Shown piece after piece: positions 1 to 5,944 of a DNA stretch of 11,150 nt. The translations under genes and the position numbers were made by a program. This stretch comes from Nannocystaceae bacterium (GTDB taxonomy: Bacteria; Myxococcota_A; Polyangia; Nannocystales; Nannocystaceae). The number at the start of each line of letters is the position of its first letter. Position 1 is the stretch's first letter. The notes below the pieces were generated by a model. The model was not told the DNA's origin, did not search any database, and worked only from the letters and a program-made list of their open reading frames with translations. The stretch is taken from assembly GCA_016763875.1 (NCBI GenBank), contig JAESSZ010000308.1, positions 1 to 11,150 on the forward strand. Reading direction: 5' to 3'.

Positions 1-634
1 AGATTCTCCCATTGTTCGAACTCTGGCCAGACGATGGCAGTTCTCGGAACGGTGGTGTCGTCGTAAAAGCAGGAACAAAGTCAGGCGAACGATTGCGTAG
101 TCCGGTGGCTTGGCAGAGCCCCTGGAGCACGCCCACCGTCTGCCCATTGGTCCCCCCGGAGATTCCTACCAGAACGGCCCCAGCCGGACACATCTCGACC
201 CCACTATCAACACCCGTGGCCAGAGTTCCACCTTCCAATCCTGTCACGGAAAGCCGGCCGTAGGTGATTCCGAGAGGAGCGAGTTCGCAGTTGCTGGCAC
301 ACCCGTCGACCTCCTCTGTATTGCCGTCGTCGCATGCCTCCATCTTACCCAGAATGCCATCGCCACAGGACTCCCCTTGGCCGTCTGAGGATCCTGTCTG
401 ACCGTCAGATGTCTCGACCTCGCTGTCACTCGTGGTGTCCACTGTGCCCGGATTGCCCGAGCTCGTCCCGCTGGTCCCCATCGAGTCAGCCCCACCCCCC
501 AGCGTTGTTCCACTTTCGGCTGTCGTGGATCCACCTGCCTCGTCGGTGTTCGAAGATCCCTCCCCCGACTGGACGACATCCGAAAAGCAGGCGGAGAGGG
601 TCAAGCCCAGCGCAGCAACTAATGCCAGGCGCAT
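1..634 (-). CDS. Exported lipoprotein with myxobacterial Cys-rich repeat (partial, C-terminus off left edge)
   Basis: The minus-strand frame is open from the start codon through position 1, so the C-terminus lies outside the window; 211 residues are visible. The N-terminus is a lipoprotein signal peptide with an LSAC lipobox (lipidated Cys16). Residues ~20-88 form a Ser/Gly/Thr/Asp/Glu-rich linker. Residues 90-116 match the myxobacterial Cys-rich repeat, CGDG...CDDGN...DGC...NC, with Cys at 90, 101, 112 and 116. A Gly-rich domain follows with a CPAGAVLVGISGG stretch (~149-161) that I cannot assign to a family. I chose ATG at 634; an in-frame GTG at 676, just after an in-frame stop, is the only upstream alternative and would add 14 residues before the hydrophobic core. 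Neither start has a clear Shine-Dalgarno. It diverges from the small lipoprotein starting at 699. The function is unknown; a surface location is inferred from the lipobox. Confidence 0.85.
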   Translation of the reverse strand, partial: MRLALVAALGLTLSACFSDVVQSGEGSSNTDEAGGSTTAESGTTLGGGADSMGTSGTSSGNPGTVDTTSDSEVETSDGQTGSSDGQGESCGDGILGKMEACDDGNTEEVDGCASNCELAPLGITYGRLSVTGLEGGTLATGVDSGVEMCPAGAVLVGISGGTNGQTVGVLQGLCQATGLRNRSPDFVPAFTTTPPFRELPSSGQSSNNGRI

Positions 635-698
635 CCAGCTGGTGGTTGGTGACGAGTTCGCCGGTAACGTCTTCACATCGGGACTGTACGCTCATGGC

Positions 699-1049
699 AT
701 GAGACAGTTACCGCAAGCTATCCGCACACTATTTTCGTTTCTATGTCTCTTGGGCTGCAGCCCTGCTTCCTTGGCGGAGACACCGGCGACGGCACCTGCG
801 GACAATCAAGAGGCCTTGGCAAGGGACTTACCCTCTTGCCCGGAGATGGGTTCAGCTGCATGGATGGAGCATGTTGGGCTGGCGCTCGGAGTGACCGACG
901 AAACAGGGCACGGCCCAGACCCAGGTTCTGCCGAATGGCTAGACGCCGTCGATACGAAGACCCACACGCAGGACAACGAAGGACACGGCCCAGACGTGGG
1001 GAGTGATGAGTGGACTCGCGTCGTCGATGGGACGGTTTGCGATCGGTAA
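699..1049 (+). CDS. Small lipoprotein with 25-residue GHGPD/GSxxW tandem repeats
   Basis: This 116-residue protein starts with a short basic segment and a hydrophobic stretch ending in LCLLGC, a clear lipobox (Cys20). That supports the ATG at 699 although its frame stays open far upstream. The mature part has an Ala/Pro/Glu-rich spacer and then a repeat with an exact 25-residue period: GSAAWMEHV at 51, GSAEWLDAV at 76 and GSDEWTRVV at 101, joined by GHGPD at 70-74 and 95-99. The third copy is cut short and ends at VCDR. Cys47 and Cys114 bracket the repeats and could form a disulfide (inference). No enzyme motif is visible. It lies 36 bp upstream of the next plus-strand lipoprotein gene, possibly in one transcript, and diverges from the gene on its left. 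Function unknown. Confidence 0.82.
   Translation: MRQLPQAIRTLFSFLCLLGCSPASLAETPATAPADNQEALARDLPSCPEMGSAAWMEHVGLALGVTDETGHGPDPGSAEWLDAVDTKTHTQDNEGHGPDVGSDEWTRVVDGTVCDR
846..1046 (+). repeat. 75-bp in-frame coding tandem repeat, 2.7 copies
   Basis: The units cover 846-920, 921-995 and 996-1046 (partial) and encode 25-residue repeats with conserved GS-x-x-W and GHGPD. The encoded protein is better conserved than the DNA, which suggests an old duplication under selection rather than recent slippage. Confidence 0.8.
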
Positions 1050-1085
1050 CATCCTGCATTTTCCTACAACCTGATAAGCTACTGC

Positions 1086-1979
1086 GTGGGTTGGAAACAT
1101 GGGTTGCTGCTTGTTGGATCCCTGGTGGTCGGCTGCGGGCCTACGGTGACGACGATTTCGGGGGAAGAGGGCAGCTCGAGTGACTCAAGCGGAGGCGCTC
1201 CGAGCCCGGACCAGACCGGCACGAGCTCGGCCGCAGATTCGACGGCCGGTACGATGCCAGTGCTCACTGCGGGATCAACCGAAGGCTCCTCCACGGGACC
1301 GGATGAGGACGGCGGGTCGTCCTCCGACGACGGGTCCCCCTCAGACGACGGGTCCTCCTCGGGCAGCGAGTCGTCCTCGGACGGCGGCGGGGGTGGCCTT
1401 CCCGACGGCTCTCAGTGCGTCGCGAACAACGAGTGCCAATCGCAGGAGTGCTTTGTCGCTGGCCAGCTTGGGGGGATCTGCGGCGAGTGCAATGAGGACA
1501 ACGACTGCGTGAACGGCGGCTGCACCCAACCCAACCCGCTCACGTCCACCCCCTCGGTGTGCAACGACGGGACGCCCGGCAGCGGCTGCGAGACCGACCA
1601 GGCGTGCTCCGGCGGGTTGCTGTGCGGCACCGTTCTCAACATCCCGAACATCCTCGTCTCCACAACGTGCGGCGACTGCCTCGATGACGGCGACTGCGAT
1701 GTGGGCGAGACCTGTCAGCCCGACTACAACATCACCGATCTCACGGGCGTGCTGGGGTGCGTCACGTCGGGATCACTGCCCGACGGCCACGGATGCGACG
1801 AAGACACCGGGCCCAGCGCGTGCGCCTCTGGCCACTGCCCGCTGACCAATTTCATGGACGTGTTCCAGCTCGCCGTGTGTAGCGAGTGCACCGACGACGT
1901 CGACTGCGGCCCGATGGAGACCTGCGCGCCCCCGGAGATCGACTTGGCACAAGGCCTGGTCCCCGGAGCGTGCATGTAA
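1086..1979 (+). CDS. Lipoprotein with acidic Ser/Gly linker and three tandem eight-Cys modules
   Basis: This 297-residue protein has a lipoprotein signal with LVVGC (lipidated Cys17) after a short hydrophobic run, which supports the GTG start at 1086; no in-frame ATG fits. Residues ~27-104 are a low-complexity Ser/Asp/Gly/Thr linker, expected to be flexible and acidic. Residues 111-296 contain exactly 24 cysteines in three modules of eight, starting at Cys111, Cys168 and Cys237. Each follows C-x(5-8)-C-x(4-5)-C-x(9-14)-C-x2-C-x5-C-x(4-5)-C-x(12-15)-C, with acidic residues before the sixth Cys (NEDNDC, LDDGDC, TDDVDC). Modules 1 and 3 are each preceded by a GxLPDG-like or SLPDG segment. The pattern suggests small disulfide-knotted domains on a lipid-anchored stalk. 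No catalytic motif is visible and the molecular role is unknown. The start lies 36 bp after the previous lipoprotein's stop, without an obvious Shine-Dalgarno. Confidence 0.87.
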   Translation: MGWKHGLLLVGSLVVGCGPTVTTISGEEGSSSDSSGGAPSPDQTGTSSAADSTAGTMPVLTAGSTEGSSTGPDEDGGSSSDDGSPSDDGSSSGSESSSDGGGGGLPDGSQCVANNECQSQECFVAGQLGGICGECNEDNDCVNGGCTQPNPLTSTPSVCNDGTPGSGCETDQACSGGLLCGTVLNIPNILVSTTCGDCLDDGDCDVGETCQPDYNITDLTGVLGCVTSGSLPDGHGCDEDTGPSACASGHCPLTNFMDVFQLAVCSECTDDVDCGPMETCAPPEIDLAQGLVPGACM

Positions 1980-2043
1980 CGCAGCGCACCGAGGGCCCGG
2001 CGGCCAGCGTGTCGTCGATGATCGTGTCTCCCGTCGCGGGGCG

Positions 2044-3531
2044 TTACGACGCTCGTCCTTCAACTGACGCACTCGCAGCGCGTTTTCTCGAGCGCGAAGT
2101 CGCAACCGCGAGCAACACGAACAGCGTCAGCGCCCCGCGGCCACCGCCCGTATTCCTGCAGCCGCATCCTCCGGAAGACTGCCCTTGTGGTTCAGCCATG
2201 GCATCGCCCGTGCCCATAGCGCTCGCTCCCGTGGACGACCCGTTGGCGTCCGAGTCACCCGCGCCGCTTTCGTCCAGTGGCGCTGGCTCCCCCGTAGTAC
2301 GGCCAGTCGTCCCGCCCGTAGTCCCGCCCGCAGGGTCTTCCCCGTAGGGATCCGGCTCGTCCCAAAACGAATCGTCGTTGATCGGCGATGGTGCACGCTT
2401 CCCCGTGGAGAACGTGAATGACCAGCCTTGCAGGGCTTCGTCGTGGATCGTCTGTGTGCCCGGATCAACGGTCACCACGTACGTCTCGTCCGCGAGCAAG
2501 TCGCCGCCAGGTTTGAGGTGCACCACGTGCGACTCATCGCCGTAGAAAAGTTGGACGGCGATCGGTAGCTCAACCCCGTTGGTGTCCACCACATGAAACT
2601 GCGCTGCGCTGAGTTCCGAGGCCGCCAGGCCGCGGGCAAACACGATGGAGATCCAAGATTCGATCGATGCGGCATCGGTGGGGTGCAGCGCCGCGCCATC
2701 CGCCGGATGCGTCCACAAGACCGGTCGCGGAATCGGGTCGCCATGCAACAACGCCCAGTTGCTCCGCCAGTACCGACGCACCACCTCGGCGGCGAGGCCA
2801 GGATTGCCCGGCGTAGTCGCGTCGTGATCGTGCGCCGCTGCCCAAGGAAAGTTCGCCTCGGCTGCGGCGACTTGTTTGGGCTGGGCCGCGATCGCATTCA
2901 CCAGCCCCATCGCGATGCCAACGACGCCGACCTCGTTTGTCATGCTGGTGCCGTCAATGCTCACGCCCGCAACCGCGTCGAAAAGTTCGAGCAGCGGCGC
3001 AACGGGGATCCACGGTGGCGGCACGTCGCCCGGACCAGCAGTCGCTGCCCACATGACGTCCGTATCCTGATCGAAGAGGTCGTGGTTGCCCGGCTCGTAG
3101 AACTTGGAGCGCTCGAAGAACATCGAGTCGTAGGTTTGGTCGCCCATCCCATGCGCGCTCATCCCGAGATAGAACGCGAGATGCAGGCGGGCCTCGTCCG
3201 ACCACGGTGGCGCATAGTTGGCGAGAATGAACTGCCGGTAGCCCTCTTGCACGGGCTCCCAGTGCGCCGACTCTCCCGCGGTGCGTTCGTCCGATGTCGC
3301 CCCGGGCGTGTAGCCCCAATCCGGAAAGCGCGTGCCTGTGTCGCGCGCCCCAACGAGCGCTTCGTCGTTCACCAGCGCGTAGAGCGAACCTCCCTGCGGC
3401 GTCTGGGCCGCAGCTGTCCGCGTGACCCACTGGTGGGAGACGTTGCCGTTGGCGACCGCCGTCGACGGGCTCGTAAGCCACGTGGCGAGCACGCATGCGG
3501 CCCACAGTCGGTGTGGAGCACGAGCCATCAC
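2044..3531 (-). CDS. Secreted GPI-PLD-like zinc-dependent phospholipase C with Ig-like domain and MYXO-CTERM tail
   Basis: This 495-residue protein (GTG at 3531; an ATG immediately follows at 3528) has a signal peptide with probable cleavage after AVA (25-27). Residues ~28-240 resemble the zinc-dependent phospholipase C fold (PF00882) as found in GPI-specific phospholipase D: FPDWGY (~69-74), SAHWEP (~88-93), NYAPPW (~105-110), FYLGMSAHGMGD (~120-131), then an acidic HDLFDQDTD (~150-158). His33, Asp71, His90, His127, Asp131, His150 and Asp154 are plausible zinc ligands (inference from the family). Residues ~268-376 look like a bacterial Ig-like Big_5/SbsA-type domain. A Gly/Thr/Ser/Asp linker follows, then GGCGCRN (454-460), a hydrophobic helix and SRSRKR, the layout of a MYXO-CTERM sorting signal. 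It probably cleaves phospholipids or lipid-anchored groups outside the cell or on its surface; the substrate is unknown. It lies downstream of the decarboxylase gene on the same strand. Confidence 0.85.
   Translation of the reverse strand: MMARAPHRLWAACVLATWLTSPSTAVANGNVSHQWVTRTAAAQTPQGGSLYALVNDEALVGARDTGTRFPDWGYTPGATSDERTAGESAHWEPVQEGYRQFILANYAPPWSDEARLHLAFYLGMSAHGMGDQTYDSMFFERSKFYEPGNHDLFDQDTDVMWAATAGPGDVPPPWIPVAPLLELFDAVAGVSIDGTSMTNEVGVVGIAMGLVNAIAAQPKQVAAAEANFPWAAAHDHDATTPGNPGLAAEVVRRYWRSNWALLHGDPIPRPVLWTHPADGAALHPTDAASIESWISIVFARGLAASELSAAQFHVVDTNGVELPIAVQLFYGDESHVVHLKPGGDLLADETYVVTVDPGTQTIHDEALQGWSFTFSTGKRAPSPINDDSFWDEPDPYGEDPAGGTTGGTTGRTTGEPAPLDESGAGDSDANGSSTGASAMGTGDAMAEPQGQSSGGCGCRNTGGGRGALTLFVLLAVATSRSRKRAASASVEGRAS
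2309..2332 (-). repeat. 12-bp tandem duplication in the Gly/Thr linker of the phospholipase
   Basis: Two adjacent 12-bp units differ at one base on the plus strand (gtcccgcccgta, then gtcccgcccgca). They encode the repeated GGTT of the linker at residues ~402-409. It is slippage-prone and would change only linker length. Confidence 0.55.
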
Positions 3532-3649
3532 GCACCAGGATACCGAAGCAGTCCAGCGCAGACCAGCATTAGGTCACGGGGAGCCGAGCGGGCCCGTTGC
3601 ATGACGATGAGCGGAACATCGGGGCCCCAAATGCTTCAAAAAGCACCAG

Positions 3650-3690
3650 AGAAACACAGTGGCTCGAGGTCTAAAACAGTGTGTGTTTCT
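3650..3690 (-). terminator. Inverted repeat between psd and the phospholipase gene, possible terminator or mRNA stem
   Basis: Perfect 9-bp arms, agaaacaca (3650-3658) and tgtgtttct (3682-3690), enclose a 23-base loop; two further C-G pairs form across a small bulge. The hairpin lies 16 bases past the psd stop on the minus strand. A second small hairpin with 5-bp arms (TGCTT/AAGCA, 3632-3645) follows, its minus-strand copy containing a run of five T. The loop is long and there is no classical T tail directly after the main stem, so terminator function is uncertain. Confidence 0.4.
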
Positions 3691-3705
3691 GGCTACACCC
3701 TTGGA

Positions 3706-4638
3706 TCAAACAGTGGGTTCGGTTGCAGTGCGCTCCTCACCGAGCGCGCGCCCCATCTTGAGGTAGGTCTCAATGTGCTTGGCGGTGTTGTCCAGGATGG
3801 CCGGGTCGATCTTCCAGCGGCCCTTCTCTCCGATGACGATCACGGTCGACCCACCAAAGAGGAACATGCCCTTCTCGTCGCCACGCGAGAACCGTTTGTC
3901 CGTGTAAGTCTGTTTGATCTTGCCGACACAGGTGGCGCCGACTTCGATGAACGCGAGTTTTCCGAAATGCTCCGTCTCAAGGATGGTCACTTCGCGCTCG
4001 TTGAGCATGAAGATGTCTTGTCGAAACGCCAGCGCCCATGGGTTGACCGAATGCAGCGCGCCTGCAACCCGCCACGACGCCAACACTTCACCATCGTCGG
4101 GAAAGTGGAAACGGTGGTAGTCGACAGGGCACAGGCGCGCGATGAAACCGGGCCCGTCTTCGAAGTGCGCCTGCCATTCCTCGTTCCGCAGCAGCGCGCT
4201 CGCCTTGAAAAACGCCCCCTTCACCGGGATGCTCACGTCATCATTGAGCTCGGCATACGCGAAGTAGCGAGCGTCGCAGGGCGCGGGAAAGCTGGGTGCC
4301 TTGGCGAAGGGCCGAGCGGCTTCGGTGACTCGCCGCGTGAAGAACTGGTTGAACGTCGAAAAGGGAGACTCCGCACTCCGGCCCTCTTCGGGGAGGAAGT
4401 CGTCCATCTGGATGTCGAAACGCTCGATGAAGGGAGCGACCTTGCGACGTGACCAAGCCCGGTCTTGGAGCCATCCGTACAAGCGGCTGAACGGTGGGGC
4501 GGCGATGAGGGCGGAGAAGAAACGCCCGAGCCATGTGCCATAGAGAAGCTTGACCCAAAAGCCGCCGTAGACTTCTTCTTCCTGCACCGCGCCCGTGTCG
4601 AGATCTGTGTACCGAATCGGTTGGGGCACGGCGCGCAC
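3706..4638 (-). CDS. psd: Phosphatidylserine decarboxylase proenzyme
   Basis: This 310-residue enzyme converts phosphatidylserine to phosphatidylethanolamine, the last step of the main bacterial PE pathway, at the inner membrane. Family hallmarks are visible in order: FNQFFTRR (96-103), PCDARYF (120-126) with the probable triad Asp122, CPVDYHRFHFP (170-180) with His175 and His178 matching the conserved histidines, and FGGST (261-265). Self-cleavage between Gly263 and Ser264 would turn Ser264 into the pyruvoyl group and split the chain into a beta subunit of ~263 and an alpha subunit of ~47 residues. The LYGTWLGRF and SRLYGWLQDR segments near the N-terminus resemble the longer, GGST-type decarboxylases rather than the LGST type of E. 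coli. GTG at 4638 is the first possible start after an upstream stop; GTG at 4629 is an alternative. The secreted phospholipase gene follows after 174 bp on the same strand. Confidence 0.95.
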   Translation of the reverse strand: MRAVPQPIRYTDLDTGAVQEEEVYGGFWVKLLYGTWLGRFFSALIAAPPFSRLYGWLQDRAWSRRKVAPFIERFDIQMDDFLPEEGRSAESPFSTFNQFFTRRVTEAARPFAKAPSFPAPCDARYFAYAELNDDVSIPVKGAFFKASALLRNEEWQAHFEDGPGFIARLCPVDYHRFHFPDDGEVLASWRVAGALHSVNPWALAFRQDIFMLNEREVTILETEHFGKLAFIEVGATCVGKIKQTYTDKRFSRGDEKGMFLFGGSTVIVIGEKGRWKIDPAILDNTAKHIETYLKMGRALGEERTATEPTV

Positions 4639-4827
4639 GATGCCAGCTGAACCACTGACGTCAAAGCGTTCGTCCGACCGCCAGGCCTCAGACGCCGTAC
4701 GAACCCGTTCGCCGCCGCTGACGACCTCCCGAACTGCGCCTGGGTCAGATTCAAGTTGCTGTCTAGTCGATCAGTCCTGTACACATGGGCCGGTCACTCC
4801 TATGGTGGTGTCGGTCGCAGATGGCGC
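4639..4827. promoter_or_regulatory. Divergent intergenic region between psd and the STAS-like gene
   Basis: About 190 bases separate the psd start from the next plausible plus-strand start, and promoters for both directions should lie here. On the plus strand TTGCTG (4756-4761), 18 bases, then TACACA (4780-4785) is a weak match to a vegetative promoter. If real, it would exclude TTG 4756 as a start codon. I see no gene, RNA or strong repeat in it. Confidence 0.25.
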
Positions 4828-5307
4828 TTGACCACAGCACGCGGGGCGTTTGCCTCGACTCAGGCTCAGCTCGACGAGCCTCGGCGCTCGTTCGAGTGCT
4901 GGTCCACTCCCCCAGGGACTGCATCAACGGGTCAGATCGAATTCCTTGAACTTAGTTGGGACCGGACCGCGCGTGTGGGGTTCTTTCGTCAGTCTGCCGC
5001 CGCTAGCGGCACTGAGGCGAGGCGCCTCATCGCGGAACTCAACGGCCTGATAGGAAACGACCAACAACCCTTCGGGGTTCTCGTAGACGCAACCGCGGTA
5101 CGCTCAAGCACTGCGGAATGGCGTGGCGAGTGGTCTGTTTTCCTCCGGGCGCATCGTGGCGATTGCTTCCTCTCCATTTTTGGCGCCAACGCGGTCATAC
5201 GAGTCGTTATCGACATGTTCGCGATCGGGACACGCATCCGGATGAAGGCGCACGAACGAGAGGGAGGAGCCCGAGCGTGGCTCGCGAAGAACGGTATTGG
5301 CACGTGA
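4828..5307 (+). CDS. Small SpoIIAA/STAS-like domain protein, start uncertain
   Basis: The protein-like part runs from about 4927 to the TGA at 5305-5307, roughly 125 residues. It reads as a compact alpha/beta SpoIIAA-like (STAS) domain: an opening strand (IEFLELSWD), a strand with FFRQSAAASG, a helix (EARRLIAELNGLI), a buried strand (FGVLVDATAV), a helix with EWRGEWSVFLRAHR, a strand with LSIFGANAVIRVVIDMFAIGTR, and a C-terminal helix with GARAWLAKNG. Such small proteins often sit beside histidine kinases in myxobacteria (recalled, not searched). The kinase gene starts 22 bp downstream, suggesting one transcript. The start is weak: no ATG precedes the domain in frame. TTG 4828 was chosen; TTG 4756 is the only longer choice and GTG 4975 would cut the domain. 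The ~33 residues before the domain look non-conserved, so the 5' end may be decayed. There is no signal peptide; it is probably cytosolic. Confidence 0.6.
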   Translation: MTTARGAFASTQAQLDEPRRSFECWSTPPGTASTGQIEFLELSWDRTARVGFFRQSAAASGTEARRLIAELNGLIGNDQQPFGVLVDATAVRSSTAEWRGEWSVFLRAHRGDCFLSIFGANAVIRVVIDMFAIGTRIRMKAHEREGGARAWLAKNGIGT

Positions 5308-5329
5308 GCGCCCGTCGGGTTGAACCGCG

Positions 5330-5944
5330 ATGTGGACGGCGATTCCGTCGCTGGGGCAGTGCGTGACTCGCTCTCCGACGCTCGACGAGGTCTACCAAGT
5401 CATGGCCAAAGCCTCTGTGGGCGAACCAGCGCGCGTGGAGCTGCCGAACGAGCCCGATCCCAGTGACGCCGCGACCAAACTCGCGATCGCGCTGAACCTG
5501 TTGCTCGATGACCTTGAGTATCGCGCTCGCATGCAAAGGGAGCTCGAGGAGCAGTTGCGCCAGACCCACAAACTGGAAGCCATCGGACGCTTGGCGGGCG
5601 GGATTGCGCACGACTTCAACAACTTGCTCTCCGTCATCATCGGCAACGCTGAGCTGGCGCGTCAGGACCTTGTCCCCGACGGCCCAGGGTACGAGGAGGT
5701 CGAGCAGATCGAGTTCGCTGCTGCGCGCGCGGCAGAGCTCACGCGTCAACTCCTCGCGTTCGGCCGCAAGCAATTGTTCCATTTTACGGCGGTGGACTTG
5801 AGCGAGATCGTGCGGGGCATGAGCGCCATGCTCAAGCGCCTGCTCGGCGAACAAATAGAACTCGCGACGTTCTCGACAACCCCCCTTGGGAACGTCCTTG
5901 TCAGGGCGAACGCATCTAATCGGCATAGGACGAGAGCACTTTGA
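5330..5944 (+). CDS. 5' half of the interrupted kinase: HisKA domain plus chimeric tail
   Basis: This frame encodes 204 residues. The first 191 are native kinase sequence (lead-in and HisKA domain with His94); the last 13 are read from the left end of the insertion sequence before the TGA at 5942-5944. It has no ATPase domain and cannot phosphorylate itself alone. A soluble dimerisation fragment could be made, but that is speculative. Confidence 0.75.
   Translation: MWTAIPSLGQCVTRSPTLDEVYQVMAKASVGEPARVELPNEPDPSDAATKLAIALNLLLDDLEYRARMQRELEEQLRQTHKLEAIGRLAGGIAHDFNNLLSVIIGNAELARQDLVPDGPGYEEVEQIEFAAARAAELTRQLLAFGRKQLFHFTAVDLSEIVRGMSAMLKRLLGEQIELATFSTTPLGNVLVRANASNRHRTRAL
5892..5901 (+). repeat. 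Target site duplication, left copy
   Basis: The 10-bp sequence acgtccttgt directly abuts the left inverted repeat and is identical to the copy at 7179-7188. A duplication of this size fits the ISAs1 family. Confidence 0.95.
5902..5916 (+). repeat. Left terminal inverted repeat of the ISAs1-family element
   Basis: cagggcgaacgcatc pairs exactly with 7164-7178. Its last base is the final base of the transposase stop codon (TAG on the minus strand, 5916-5918). Confidence 0.93.

Noticed and set aside
432..698. Upstream in-frame extension of the small repeat lipoprotein
   Set aside because: The extension would bury the signal peptide and lipobox inside the protein and overlaps the divergent lipoprotein; ATG 699 gives a normal signal.
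1980..2043. Possible terminator between the convergent Cys-rich lipoprotein and phospholipase genes (CCCG-TCG-CGGG)
   Set aside because: The stem is only four pairs with no T tract, so it is not supportable as a terminator.
3621..3628. GGGGCCCC palindrome in the psd-phospholipase gap
   Set aside because: Short self-complementary GC runs are common in this genome; no flanking structure supports a site.
2593..4452. 619-codon open frame on the plus strand
   Set aside because: It runs antisense through the phospholipase and decarboxylase genes; its product is Arg-rich with no family motif. Long antisense frames are expected at this GC content.
4823..4960. ATG-started short frame upstream of the STAS-like domain
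   Set aside because: It stops within the domain start and its product shows no recognisable features; kept only as a hint of a possible frameshift.
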